Assembly (NCBI RefSeq): GCF_006740685.1
Contig: NZ_CP035425.1
Location: forward strand, 1,279,687 to 1,343,686
DNA length: 64,000 nt
Direction of reading: 5' to 3'
DNA from: Candidatus Nitrosopumilus sp. SW
Lineage (GTDB): Archaea; Thermoproteota; Nitrososphaeria; Nitrososphaerales; Nitrosopumilaceae
The notes below the pieces were generated by a model. That model saw only the letters and a program-made list of their open reading frames with translations. It searched no databases and had not been told where the DNA came from. Positions 34,062 to 42,899 of this stretch are shown here, piece by piece (the stretch's first letter is position 1; every line of letters starts with the position of its first letter). Position numbers and translations under genes: made by a program.

Positions 34062-34914
34062 TTTGGCTACTCAATGATGCTGCAGTTATTGTATTTTTTA
34101 AAAGCATTGCAACTGTCATTGGTCCAACTCCTCCTGGAACAGGTGTTGCAAAAGATGCTTTTTGAATAATGTCTTCATAATCTGCATCTCCTACTAATTT
34201 TTCTTGGAATCGTGATATTGCAACATCGATTACTATTGCCCCTTCCTTAATCATATCTGAAGTTAATGTGAATTTGTTTCTGTCTCCAACTGCTGTAATT
34301 ACAATATCTGCTGATTTACATAACTCTGTCAAGTTTTTGGTTCTAGAATGACATGTGATGACCGTAGCGTTTTTGTCTAATAACAAATGATAAAGTGGTT
34401 TACCTACAAGATTGCTTCTGTTAATTAATACAACATTTTTTCCTTCCAATTCAATTCCATGATAATCAAACATCTCCATTACCCCTGACGGTGTGCATGC
34501 CACAAGTGCTGCTTTTTTCATTGCTAACAAACCTGCATTGTGAGGAGTTAGTCCATCCACATCTTTTAGGGGTGAAATCCGTGATGTTGTAATAAATTCG
34601 TCTAGTTGTTTAGGTAGTGGCAGTTGAACAAGGATGCCGTGAACTGAATTGTCATTATTCAAATTTTCAATAATCTCGTTAAGTTGAACTTGAGTTGTAT
34701 TTGCATCAAGTTTGTGGTCTTTTGTAGCAATTCCTACCTCTTCACATGCTTTGTGCTTGTTTCTAACATAGGTTGCAGATGCTGGATTGTCGCCTATGAG
34801 AACTGTTGCCAGGCACGGATTGATTCCCTGAGTCTTTAATTCTTCGACTGCCTTTTTCACTCTGTCTTTAACTGACTGTGCAATTATCTTACCATCAATC
34901 TTAGTTCCTGTCAT
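34051..34914 (-). CDS. folD: Bifunctional methylenetetrahydrofolate dehydrogenase/cyclohydrolase
   Basis: A 287-residue FolD protein interconverting 5,10-methylene-THF and 10-formyl-THF with NAD(P). The signatures are SATYVRNKHKACEEVGI (catalytic Lys), ILVQLPLP, the NAD-binding VVLINRSNLVGKP loop, and PGGVGPMTVAMLL. The length is typical. It is upstream of the formyl-THF cyclo-ligase gene with overlapping stop and start, forming a folate operon. Its 10-formyl-THF product is the donor for PurN encoded 0.7 kb away. Confidence 0.97.
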   Translation of the reverse strand: MTGTKIDGKIIAQSVKDRVKKAVEELKTQGINPCLATVLIGDNPASATYVRNKHKACEEVGIATKDHKLDANTTQVQLNEIIENLNNDNSVHGILVQLPLPKQLDEFITTSRISPLKDVDGLTPHNAGLLAMKKAALVACTPSGVMEMFDYHGIELEGKNVVLINRSNLVGKPLYHLLLDKNATVITCHSRTKNLTELCKSADIVITAVGDRNKFTLTSDMIKEGAIVIDVAISRFQEKLVGDADYEDIIQKASFATPVPGGVGPMTVAMLLKNTITAASLSSQIGR

Positions 34915-35006
34915 AGTATGTTTTTGATTTGTAGATATTTAATTCTTGGAATTCTACTGTGGAAATCTTCGAAAAGAAATTTAATGTCATTTTTTCTAGT
35001 CATACT

Positions 35007-35291
35007 ATGTTTGTAATGATCGCAGACGTTCAACTCAAAGATGGGGCTGAAGAAGATTTTAAAAATTGGTTTTCAGAATCAAACAAAGTTTTAGCAAACT
35101 TTCCTGGATTCAAATCTAGAAAATTTCTAAAATCTACTGATGGTAGTTATAGAATTGTTGTAGAGCATGAAAGTAAGGAGACTTTTATCAAAATGCATAA
35201 TAGTCCAGAACATGAAAAACTCCATCCTCAGGGACATTCTTTCATGAGTGAACCTCCTCAAAGAAAAACATACACAGTAGCTGCTGAGTAA
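35007..35291 (+). CDS. Antibiotic-biosynthesis-monooxygenase-like (ABM/ferredoxin-like fold) protein
   Basis: About 94 residues from ATG 35007. A longer frame reaching TTG/ATG at 34959 adds a non-conserved N-terminus, and the ABM fold begins only at FVMIADVQLKDG. Alpha-beta sandwich features include 'KNWFSESNKVLANFPGFKSRKFL' and 'SYRIVVEHESKETFIKMHNSPEHEKL', a classical ABM-type dimeric barrel. Heme-degrading and quinone-oxidising members are known; the specific activity is not predictable. It precedes the cupin gene with 1 bp spacing. Confidence 0.82.
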   Translation: MFVMIADVQLKDGAEEDFKNWFSESNKVLANFPGFKSRKFLKSTDGSYRIVVEHESKETFIKMHNSPEHEKLHPQGHSFMSEPPQRKTYTVAAE

Positions 35292-35292
35292 A

Positions 35293-35613
35293 TTGAAACT
35301 AGAATTTGATTTAACTACGTATCTAGAAAAAATTGAAAACAGTAGTGATTATTTTCATACTTTTATTAATCGAGACAGTTTAGCTGCTGGAGTCCTAGTT
35401 CTTCAACCTGGTGAAGAAGACACTCAAACTCCTCATGAAAGTGATGAAGTTTATTACGTCATATCTGGTGATGGATTTCTACGAATTAGAGATAAAGATT
35501 ACAAAGTCTCAAAAGATAAATTATTTTTTGTTGCAAAAGATGTTGAGCACTTTTTTCATGGAAACACAAAAGAGCTAAAAGTCCTGTATTTTTTTGGTGG
35601 TCCTGATTCTTAA
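35293..35613 (+). CDS. Cupin-domain protein
   Basis: A 106-residue single-domain cupin with TTG start 1 bp after the ABM stop, so probably coupled. Metal-binding cupin motif 1 is partially visible (QTPHESDEVYYVISGDGFLRI) and motif 2 (DVEHFFHG) is complete, with His and Glu in the usual places. It could bind a divalent metal and act on, or sense, a small molecule. The gene ends in an overlap with the purN stop. Confidence 0.88.
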   Translation: MKLEFDLTTYLEKIENSSDYFHTFINRDSLAAGVLVLQPGEEDTQTPHESDEVYYVISGDGFLRIRDKDYKVSKDKLFFVAKDVEHFFHGNTKELKVLYFFGGPDS

Positions 35614-36227
35614 CTAATTATTGTTCTGCGACCTGACACTTTGATCTTTTTTCTTGCAAACAGATTAACTGCTTCAGGATAAATTCTGTGCTCTTCTTTT
35701 AGAATTCGTTTTGATAATGAATTTTCAGTATCGTTTTCTTTTACTTTAACTACTGATTGGATTATCACCGGACCTGTGTCCATCCCTGCATCAACAAAAT
35801 GTACTGTGCAGCCTGAGAACTTTGCACCATATTCTAATGCCTGTTTTTGTGCATCAAGGCCTGGAAATGATGGCAATAATGCTGGGTGAATATTGATAAT
35901 TTTGTTTTTGTATTTTTTTACAAATTCTGGACTGATTATTCTCATAAACCCTGCTAAACATACCAATCCATTGTTTGGCGTAACTCCGTATCTAGTTAGG
36001 GTTTTAATTATTTTTTTATCATACTCTGCTCTACTTCCTTTGAATCCTTTACTTTCTATAACTTCAACATCTACTCCGAGTTTTTGTGCAATTTTCAGAC
36101 CCTTTGCATTTGGTTTGTTTGAAATAACTATAGCTGGATTGATAGGTATTCTTTTTTTCTTAATTGCCTTTAGTATGGATTCCATGTTGCTCCCGCGACC
36201 TGAGATTAAAATTCCAAGATTTAGCAA
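35610..36227 (-). CDS. purN: Phosphoribosylglycinamide formyltransferase
   Basis: A 205-residue PurN: transfers the formyl group of 10-formyl-THF to GAR in purine synthesis. The start is MLNLGILISGRGSNMESIL; the catalytic Asn-His-Asp set is visible as NIHPALLPSFPG (Asn and His) and VDAGMDTGPVI (Asp). The length matches the family. Convergent with the cupin gene (4-bp overlap); purD and folD are within 4 kb. It starts 2 bp after an upstream box-like T-rich region. Confidence 0.96.
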   Translation of the reverse strand: MLNLGILISGRGSNMESILKAIKKKRIPINPAIVISNKPNAKGLKIAQKLGVDVEVIESKGFKGSRAEYDKKIIKTLTRYGVTPNNGLVCLAGFMRIISPEFVKKYKNKIINIHPALLPSFPGLDAQKQALEYGAKFSGCTVHFVDAGMDTGPVIIQSVVKVKENDTENSLSKRILKEEHRIYPEAVNLFARKKIKVSGRRTIIS

Positions 36228-36285
36228 CTAGTCAACAGTAGATCAAACCTGCAATTTATATCAAATCTTATTTTGATGAATTCCG

Positions 36286-37269
36286 TTGCCTAGAAAAGTC
36301 AGGATGACAAAAAATGGTATCCTGTGTGAGGTAAATGACAAACGCGTATGTTTAGATCCAAAAAACGCTGATGCTGCAGGGATAAATTTTGTATCTCATG
36401 CTCATGCTGATCATCTTCCATCAAAAAATGGTGGCACGATTTTAGCTTCAATTGAAACCAGTGAAATTGCTAATCTACGTGGATTCAAAATGGAGAATCA
36501 TGTTGAATCTATTGATGATTTTTCTCTAATTGATAGTGGACATATTCTTGGAGCAAAAGGACTTCTTTTTGATGATATCTTCTATACTGGCGATATCTGT
36601 ACTCGAAATAGGGGGTTCCTTCAGGGTGCAAAAATCCCAAAATGCAAGACATTGATTACTGAATGCACCTTTGGTTTGCCTGAATTTGTTTTTCCAAAAA
36701 TGGATGAAATTCAAAAACAAGTAAATGAGTTAATTTCAGAATTGTATGGCAAAGGAATACCTGTAATTTTGATGGGGTATCAGTTAGGAAAGGCTCAAAC
36801 TATAACTCAGTTATTTGGACATTGGGGCCCACTTTATTTTCATGATTCTGTAAAAGAAATGAATTCTCTTCATCAGAAGTTTGGTGTTGAATTAAAAGAT
36901 GGCATTGGACATTCTGAGGCCCAAAAAAATGGGTTATTGGATAGAAAGCCTTGGATTATGGTTGCACCTATGATGTCAAGTAAAAGTAAATTCATTCAAG
37001 AAATGAAATCAAAATATGGTGCAGTAACAATTGGATTTAGTGGATGGGCACAGTCAACAAAGTTTTCATTTGGAAGGAGAACTGACTACTCTATTCCGAT
37101 GAGTGATCATTGTGATTTTAATGAACTAGTAGATATGGTAGTTCAATCTGGTGCAGAACAAGTTTACACCATACATGGATTTGTTGAAGAGTTTGCAGAA
37201 CATTTGAAGAAAAAAATTGGAATTAATGCTCAACCATTACTTGAAAATTCTTTAGATGACTTTACTTGA
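36286..37269 (+). CDS. Metallo-beta-lactamase-fold nuclease-like protein (COG1236 type, RNA processing)
   Basis: A 327-residue protein of the metallo-beta-lactamase superfamily. It contains HAHADH (about residues 37-42), a later DSGHILGA and GDI region, and SDHCDFNEL near residue 275. This combination resembles the archaeal mRNA 3'-end-processing or SNM1-like family (COG1236), so RNA or DNA exonuclease activity is likely, but the beta-CASP signature was not checked. The start is TTG 36286 or ATG 36304. It overlaps the small downstream zinc-binding gene at its end by 8 bp. Confidence 0.85.
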   Translation: MPRKVRMTKNGILCEVNDKRVCLDPKNADAAGINFVSHAHADHLPSKNGGTILASIETSEIANLRGFKMENHVESIDDFSLIDSGHILGAKGLLFDDIFYTGDICTRNRGFLQGAKIPKCKTLITECTFGLPEFVFPKMDEIQKQVNELISELYGKGIPVILMGYQLGKAQTITQLFGHWGPLYFHDSVKEMNSLHQKFGVELKDGIGHSEAQKNGLLDRKPWIMVAPMMSSKSKFIQEMKSKYGAVTIGFSGWAQSTKFSFGRRTDYSIPMSDHCDFNELVDMVVQSGAEQVYTIHGFVEEFAEHLKKKIGINAQPLLENSLDDFT

Positions 37270-37498
37270 CAAATCCATGACAATCACAATCTGCAACTAG
37301 ACACGTCTCTGAATTTCTAATATGATCATGTGAAAAATGTTTACACTGGTCATTTTTACAAATTCTTCTCTGTGCTTCTTTTTGTACAACTAACTGTGCA
37401 ATTTCATTTGCTTTTTCCTTTGTGTATCCTTTTTTATCAATATAGAAATGAACTATTCTGTTATACAGAACATCTGGATTGAATTGTTTTTCTAGCAA
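37262..37498 (-). CDS. Small protein with C-terminal cysteine/histidine cluster
   Basis: A 78-residue protein: N-terminal helical domain with YIDKKGYTKEKANEIA, then a metal-binding tail with Cys-Lys-Asn-Asp-Gln-Cys-Lys-His and Cys-Leu-Val-Ala-Asp-Cys-Asp-Cys-His. This may hold one zinc ion. Convergent overlap of 8 bp with the metallo-hydrolase gene. Function unknown. Confidence 0.65.
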   Translation of the reverse strand: MLEKQFNPDVLYNRIVHFYIDKKGYTKEKANEIAQLVVQKEAQRRICKNDQCKHFSHDHIRNSETCLVADCDCHGFVK

Positions 37499-37560
37499 AG
37501 TAATTCTGCATAAAATACGTCATTGTGATATTAAAAGATCAGTAATCTAAAACCCCAAAT

Positions 37561-38850
37561 TTACCTCAAAATCACGCCTATATCCATGAGATTTGTATGT
37601 GTAAAATCCGTCACAATACTACTTTTTTGCTTTTGAAAGAATCTACCTGAATCACTATTTTTAAGAAATTCTTTCATTGTGTTTAGGTCCACTTTGGTGT
37701 TTTCAGTAATTGCTCCTGCAAAAACAGAGTTCCCATCAATTCCATCTGTTCCCATTGATGCAATAACTATTTTTTTAAATTTTTGAGTATTTTTCAAAAG
37801 TCTTAATACTAATTCTTGGTTTCTTCCTCCCATACCTTTGCCTAAAACCTTCACTGTTGTTTCTCCTCCTATGAGCAAACATGTTTTTTGGTCTTCTGAA
37901 ATATTTTTCAAAATCTCTATCACTGCTTCTTTAATGTCTCCAAATACTTGTAATGTTTTGATTTTGTAACCTTTCTTTTTAGCTTCTATCTCCATTGCTT
38001 TTAGGCAATCATTATTGTTTGCTATTACCTGATTTTCAATTTTATGTTTTTTTGGAGTTTCTAATTTTTCGTCTTCTAATCCTTTCTCTAAAACTTGCAG
38101 AACCTCAATTGGTGTTTTTCTTTTTAGTTTGTATTTTTCTAAAATCTCTAATGCGTCTGAAAATGTTGTATTGTCCATATATGTTGTCCCTGAGGCAATA
38201 GATGATAAATCGTCTCCTTCAACATCTGACATTATCAAACTTACCCCTTGGCATTTCATGTTCTCAACTAATCTTCCTCCTTTGATTTTTGAAAGATGTT
38301 TTCTAACACAATTGAATTCTTGAATTGACGCTCCTGATTTTAGTAATAATTTTGTTACAAAGATTTTGTCATCTAATGTAATTCCATTTGGCATGGCCAA
38401 AAGTGATGAACCCCCTCCAGAAACTAGGAAAATTATTAGTTCATCACTTTTTTTGTTTTGAACAAATTTCATGACTTCTTTTGCTGCTTTTACACTAGTT
38501 TGATCAGGCTCAGGATGTCTGGAATTAAAAATCTGGAATTTTTTGCCCTTGATAATTGATTTTGAGCCTTTGGGAATTACTATGATTCCACTCTTTATTG
38601 GAATTATTGCATTAAGTGCTCTTGTCATAGAATCTCCTGCCTTTCCAAATGCAACTGAGTAAATGTTAGAATATTTTGTAATATCAATAATTTTATCATT
38701 GATTTTGATATTTTCAGGTGTGACATATTTTGAAATTATATTTTCAGGATTTGCTGCCTTGAGTCCTGATTCTAAAATCTCCAGACAATCTTTCTTCTTA
38801 TCAGTTGTTGCTAACTCTTCAAAATTTTGAATGATCATACTCTTCTTCAA
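37561..38850 (-). CDS. Glycerate 2-kinase (GckA/MOFRL family)
   Basis: A 429-residue protein of the DUF4147/MOFRL glycerate kinase family. Visible signatures are FVSGGGSSLLAMP (nucleotide loop), 'CVRKHLSKIKGG' and near the C-terminus GGETTVKVLGKGMGGRNQELVL and MGTDGIDGNS. The family phosphorylates glycerate to 2-phosphoglycerate. Motifs and length are complete. The gene is divergent from the iron-ADH-like gene with only 40 bp between starts. Confidence 0.93.
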   Translation of the reverse strand: MKKSMIIQNFEELATTDKKKDCLEILESGLKAANPENIISKYVTPENIKINDKIIDITKYSNIYSVAFGKAGDSMTRALNAIIPIKSGIIVIPKGSKSIIKGKKFQIFNSRHPEPDQTSVKAAKEVMKFVQNKKSDELIIFLVSGGGSSLLAMPNGITLDDKIFVTKLLLKSGASIQEFNCVRKHLSKIKGGRLVENMKCQGVSLIMSDVEGDDLSSIASGTTYMDNTTFSDALEILEKYKLKRKTPIEVLQVLEKGLEDEKLETPKKHKIENQVIANNNDCLKAMEIEAKKKGYKIKTLQVFGDIKEAVIEILKNISEDQKTCLLIGGETTVKVLGKGMGGRNQELVLRLLKNTQKFKKIVIASMGTDGIDGNSVFAGAITENTKVDLNTMKEFLKNSDSGRFFQKQKSSIVTDFTHTNLMDIGVILR

Positions 38851-38890
38851 TAATGCAAGATATAATAATAATCAATGATGTTGGTGATCT

Positions 38891-39835
38891 ATGCAAACAG
38901 TACGCATTCCAAAAGTTATCAACTTTGGAGAAAATGCACTTGGTGAAACAGAATATCCTAAAAATGCATTAATTGTCACAACAGTTCCTCCAGAACTTTC
39001 TGACAAATGGATTGCAAGAATGGGAATTCAGGATTATATGCTGTATGACCAAGTAAAACCTGAACCATCAATTGATGATGTCAATGCTGTTATTTCACAA
39101 TTCAAAGACAAAGATCCATCTGTTCTAATTGGACTTGGTGGTGGAAGTTCTATGGATGTAGTAAAATATGCTGCACCAGAGATGAAAAAAGAAAAGATCT
39201 TGATTCCAACAACCTTTGGAACTGGAGCTGAAATGACAACTTATTGTGTCCTCAAATTTGATGGAAAAAAGAAATTGTTACGTGAAGACAGATTCTTAGC
39301 TGACATGGCAGTAGTCGATTCATATTTCATGGATGGTACTCCTGAACAAGTCATCAAAAATTCTGTCTGTGATGCATGTGCTCAAGCTACTGAGGGCTAT
39401 GATAGCAAACTTGGTAATGACTTGACTAGAACTCTGTGTAAACAAGCATTTGAGATTCTTTATGATGCAATTATGAATGACAAACCAGAAAACTATCCTT
39501 ACGGTTCAATGTTGTCTGGTATGGGATTTGGTAATTGTTCAACAACTCTTGGACATGCTTTGTCCTATGTGTTCTCAAATGAAGGTGTACCTCATGGTTA
39601 CTCTCTTTCATCCTGTACCACAGTTGCTCACAAACATAACAAATCAATCTTCTATGACAGATTCAAAGAGGCAATGGATAAACTAGGATTTGATAAATTA
39701 GAACTCAAAGCTGATGTTTCTGAAGCTGCTGATGTCGTAATGACTGATAAAGGACATTTGGATCCAAACCCAATTCCAATATCAAAGGACGATGTCATAA
39801 AATGTCTTGAAGATATCAAAGCAGGCAATTTGTAA
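38891..39835 (+). CDS. Iron-containing alcohol-dehydrogenase-family protein (short, one metal His replaced)
   Basis: A 314-residue member of the iron-ADH superfamily, shorter than the usual ~380. The NAD-binding GGGSSMD motif is intact. The region corresponding to the first metal-binding segment reads CDACAQATEGY, so the usual D-x3-H pair is Asp and Gln. The other two histidines, LGHALSY and VPHGYS, are present. So three of four metal ligands remain. In thaumarchaea such proteins are candidates for malonic or succinic semialdehyde reduction in the carbon-fixation cycle, but I cannot assign this. Confidence 0.85.
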   Translation: MQTVRIPKVINFGENALGETEYPKNALIVTTVPPELSDKWIARMGIQDYMLYDQVKPEPSIDDVNAVISQFKDKDPSVLIGLGGGSSMDVVKYAAPEMKKEKILIPTTFGTGAEMTTYCVLKFDGKKKLLREDRFLADMAVVDSYFMDGTPEQVIKNSVCDACAQATEGYDSKLGNDLTRTLCKQAFEILYDAIMNDKPENYPYGSMLSGMGFGNCSTTLGHALSYVFSNEGVPHGYSLSSCTTVAHKHNKSIFYDRFKEAMDKLGFDKLELKADVSEAADVVMTDKGHLDPNPIPISKDDVIKCLEDIKAGNL

Positions 39836-39929
39836 AAAATTCACAAATTTTTTACCTTTTTTCTATTTTCTTGATAAACTGCGAAATTGGCAGCTTGATT
39901 AAACTTTTTATTCTAATGATTCGACGTAA

Positions 39930-41036
39930 ATGTACTTGACTGATAAGAAACTCAAATTTGGTATTCAAAACGGCCTAAATGTCGCAAGAGCCGGATATAC
40001 TGAAGATCAAATCTTAACAGCATGTATGCTTGCAGACAAAACAGGCTATGATTCAATTTTCTATATGGATCACACCAATGTCCCACAATGGAAAAATGCT
40101 ATTGTGTTGGACCCTTGGGTTATGCTTTCTGCAATTGCTGCAGTTACAAATAATGTTGAACTTGGAACATGTGTAACTGATGCAATTAGAAGACACCCTT
40201 CAAACATTGCACTTGCTGCAATTACTCTTGATAGAGTCTCAAAGGGAAGAGCAATTTTGGGAATTGGTGCTGGTGAAGCGCAAAATCTAAAAGAGTTCTG
40301 TATTCCATTTGAAAAACCAGTATCAAAATGGGAAGAACAAATTGAAACTATTCATACATTATACAAATCAACTCCAGATAATACCGTCGATTACGATGGA
40401 AAATACTACAAACTTGAAGGTGCATGTTTACAAGCCCCTCCAATTAGAAAACCACGTCCTCCAACATACATGGCTTCTGGTGGTACCCGTACACTTGCAT
40501 TAACAGGAAAACTTGGTGATGGTTGGTTACCCATTGGTTATACTCCAGAACTGTTTGAGGATCATGCAAAACAAATTCAAAAATCTATGGATGAAAACAA
40601 TCGAACTCAAGAAGAAAAAGACAATTTCCAATATGCACTTGATATTGATGTCTACTTTTCTGAAGATGCAGAAGAATCATGGGCAAGAATGAAAGAAGCA
40701 GTAAAAGTAAGTTTGTTTAAACCAGAAATTCTTCGTGTACATGGACTAAAAGAAATTGAAGGCTTTGACTTTAGAAAATACTTTACAGAATATTCAATGT
40801 CTAACCAAGATTGGATTGTAAAGATGAGAGAGGCTGCAACAAAGATTCCTGAACCTGTAGCCCGTTCTTCAACTGCAGTCGGAACTCCTGATGACATCAT
40901 TCCAACATTTGAGAGATTTATGGACGCAGGTGTTAATCACTTTGTAATTAGATTCTGGGGTAAGAATTACTTTGGCTCTATTGATAAATTTGCAAGCCAT
41001 GTAATGCCTGCACTAAGAGAAAAAGCCAAACAATAA
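39930..41036 (+). CDS. LLM-class F420-dependent oxidoreductase (methylene-H4MPT reductase-like)
   Basis: A 368-residue luciferase-like monooxygenase-class TIM barrel. The motifs GYDSIFYMDHTNVP and GRAILGIGAGEAQNLKEF match the F420-dependent reductases (Mer-like), which reduce methylene-tetrahydromethanopterin to the methyl form. In thaumarchaea such homologs are common although methanogenesis is absent, and the substrate is uncertain. The ATG is about 20-25 nt after an AT-rich box, suggesting a leaderless mRNA. It follows the iron-ADH-like gene with a T-rich gap. Confidence 0.9.
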   Translation: MYLTDKKLKFGIQNGLNVARAGYTEDQILTACMLADKTGYDSIFYMDHTNVPQWKNAIVLDPWVMLSAIAAVTNNVELGTCVTDAIRRHPSNIALAAITLDRVSKGRAILGIGAGEAQNLKEFCIPFEKPVSKWEEQIETIHTLYKSTPDNTVDYDGKYYKLEGACLQAPPIRKPRPPTYMASGGTRTLALTGKLGDGWLPIGYTPELFEDHAKQIQKSMDENNRTQEEKDNFQYALDIDVYFSEDAEESWARMKEAVKVSLFKPEILRVHGLKEIEGFDFRKYFTEYSMSNQDWIVKMREAATKIPEPVARSSTAVGTPDDIIPTFERFMDAGVNHFVIRFWGKNYFGSIDKFASHVMPALREKAKQ

Positions 41037-41095
41037 GGCGTTCATTTCTATAACCTATAGAAAATCATTTACTTTACCATCTTTTACAGTATATC

Positions 41096-41326
41096 ATGGA
41101 CGATGAACTTCCTGAATCTGTAAAGAAATGTCTTGATATTTTAGAAGAAAACGTCGAGATTCTGGCAAATCTGGAACTTGAACTAGAAGATGAAAAAGAA
41201 AATGCTTTGGTTCCTAATATGGAATTACATCAACTATATGACATGACTGAAGATGTAGCCGAATCTGCCAAACTGAAAAAAGCTGAATCAAATTTTGCAA
41301 GAAGACAAGCAGAAGATTCTTTATGA
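41096..41326 (+). CDS. Acidic helical protein, unknown
   Basis: A 76-residue, strongly acidic helical protein (two helices, Glu/Leu heptads, Glu-Glu-Asn-Val-Glu-Ile-Leu), with one cysteine in the first helix. It overlaps the convergent basic protein's stop by 6 bp. No family recognised. Confidence 0.65.
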   Translation: MDDELPESVKKCLDILEENVEILANLELELEDEKENALVPNMELHQLYDMTEDVAESAKLKKAESNFARRQAEDSL

Positions 41327-41740
41327 TTTGTGAGGTCTCTTGTTTTTTGCTTTTGTAAATGACTTTGCCCTACGTTTGTTTCTCTGTTTTTCTAATCTTT
41401 TTCTAGTTCGTTCAGTTGCCTTTGTTGCACCTGCAATAATCTTTGTCTTGCTTCCATCTCTGAGCATTATCTCTTTTCCTTTGAATCTAAATTCAACATC
41501 CCTACATTTGATGTAGTACTTTCTCATGCAGAAAAATATTCTGTTGTTTGTACCGTGCATTTCTTTGATCTCTCTTGATTTTTTTAATTCGTTGAGAATA
41601 TTTCGTAGTAGCCCTTTATCGATATCTGTAATTCTATGTAATTCTCTAAACCAGATGAACTTTGACTCTGCTCCCCACTCTTCAAGAATATCTAAAACCT
41701 GATTTGTAGCCTCATCACGTTCTTCATCAAACTCTATCAT
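41321..41740 (-). CDS. Winged-helix-like protein with highly basic tail
   Basis: A 139-residue protein: residues about 8-70 fit a winged-helix DNA/RNA-binding domain (FRELHRITDIDKGLLRNILNELKKS). The last 40 residues are extremely basic with Arg/Lys clusters, like an RNA- or DNA-binding tail. No cofactor site. It could act on nucleic acid as a regulator, but a family is not recognised. Confidence 0.7.
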   Translation of the reverse strand: MIEFDEERDEATNQVLDILEEWGAESKFIWFRELHRITDIDKGLLRNILNELKKSREIKEMHGTNNRIFFCMRKYYIKCRDVEFRFKGKEIMLRDGSKTKIIAGATKATERTRKRLEKQRNKRRAKSFTKAKNKRPHKS

Positions 41741-41856
41741 GAATTCTGTTGAAAATTCTCTTAAATTAAGTGATTTTATTTAATAAAAAAATTGAATGAA
41801 TAAAGTCAAGTTTTAGGACGTTTCTGTTTTTTTGATATTTTTTGTGATTTGTTGAT

Positions 41857-41946
41857 ATGAATCAATATCAAACTGAATGTGATGAATTGTCTTGTAAAAT
41901 TTTAGAAATCAAGGAATTAGCTAAAGAACTTGAAGAAGAAGATTAG
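41857..41946 (+). CDS. 29-aa acidic peptide, uncertain
   Basis: A 29-codon ATG-initiated ORF ending immediately before the convergent coiled-coil gene. The peptide is acidic with a Cys-Asp-Glu-Leu-Ser-Cys motif and a Leu/Glu helix. Coding likelihood is low; it is recorded because no other feature explains this stretch. Confidence 0.3.
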   Translation: MNQYQTECDELSCKILEIKELAKELEEED

Positions 41947-41947
41947 A

Positions 41948-42178
41948 TTATTTCTTTAATCGTCTCTCTTTGATTCTTGATTTTGTGACTTTTGTTGATT
42001 GCTTTTGATTATTTTCCATTTGTTTTGCAATGTTGTCAATTTGCTTGATGATTTTCTCTTGTTCTTGGGGTGATTCTGTCTTTAGAAGTTTCTTTTTTAA
42101 TTTTTTTAAATTATTTGTGTATTTATTAAAATCGTTTTTCAATTCATCAAGGTATGGATCTCGCATACTTTTTGGCAT
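41948..42178 (-). CDS. Small basic coiled-coil protein
   Basis: A 76-residue Lys-rich protein with a Leu-heptad helix (DFNKYTNNLKKLKKKLL) and basic C-terminus (KSRIKERRLKK). It likely forms a coiled coil and may bind nucleic acid. It sits head to head with the flavin-binding protein gene at 42227. No family recognised. Confidence 0.65.
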   Translation of the reverse strand: MPKSMRDPYLDELKNDFNKYTNNLKKLKKKLLKTESPQEQEKIIKQIDNIAKQMENNQKQSTKVTKSRIKERRLKK

Positions 42179-42226
42179 ACATTGTTACATTTAGTTTATT
42201 AGATCAACTCACGAATCACAACTGAT

Positions 42227-42859
42227 TTGAAACTAGTAGGACGTCTTGAAATCAAATCCTATGAAAAGATAAAGGAATTTCTTTCTGAAGAACATGTTGG
42301 AAGAATTGCAAGCATTGATGCTGATGGATATCCTCAAATCATCCCTATGAATTTTGCATTTGCAAATGATTCGATTTACATGCATTCGTATACTAGAGGT
42401 GAAAAATTAGATAATATCTCAAGAAATAACAAAGTTGGATTTGAAGTTGATAGGGAATTGGAATTTCTTCCATCGTATTTTTCTCATCCAACTGATGCGT
42501 CTCAAGCCGATACTTTGTACATTAGTGTGGTTATCAAAGGAAAAGCAGTTTTTGTTGAAGATGATGAGGAAAAAGCACTTGGACTCAATGAACTAATGAA
42601 AAAGTATCAACCCGAAGGTAATTACATTCCAATACAAAGTAATGATCTAGTTTTAGATGAGGTTGCAGTAATCAAAGTAATTCCTGATTCCATCAAAGGA
42701 AAGTACAAAATTGGACAACATATGCGATCTGATTCTAGACAAATTTTAGCACAAAAAATACTAGAACGAAACTCTCCTACCTCTAAACAAACCCTGAAAA
42801 TTATGGGCTTTGAGGAAACTCCTGATGGCCTAAAAATGGTTGATGAACCCGTTTGGTAG
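42227..42859 (+). CDS. Pyridoxamine-5'-phosphate-oxidase-like FMN-binding protein
   Basis: A 210-residue split-barrel protein starting at TTG 42227. N-terminal residues 15-100 contain the PNPOx-like barrel with 'GRIASIDADGYPQIIPMNFAF' and 'YMHSYTRGEKLDNISRNNKVGFEV', typical of FMN- or F420-binding members. The C-terminal 70 residues are helical with no known motif. The function may be flavin- or F420-linked reduction. Upstream of uvrB by 40 bp. Confidence 0.87.
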   Translation: MKLVGRLEIKSYEKIKEFLSEEHVGRIASIDADGYPQIIPMNFAFANDSIYMHSYTRGEKLDNISRNNKVGFEVDRELEFLPSYFSHPTDASQADTLYISVVIKGKAVFVEDDEEKALGLNELMKKYQPEGNYIPIQSNDLVLDEVAVIKVIPDSIKGKYKIGQHMRSDSRQILAQKILERNSPTSKQTLKIMGFEETPDGLKMVDEPVW

Positions 42860-42899
42860 TTTTTGATATCACCATTGCTTTAAATTCAGTTTTTAGGGA

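Noticed and set aside
39840-39929. A rho-independent-type terminator after the iron-ADH-like gene
   Set aside because: T-runs are present but there is no stable hairpin; archaeal T-rich termination is likely but not specific enough to list.
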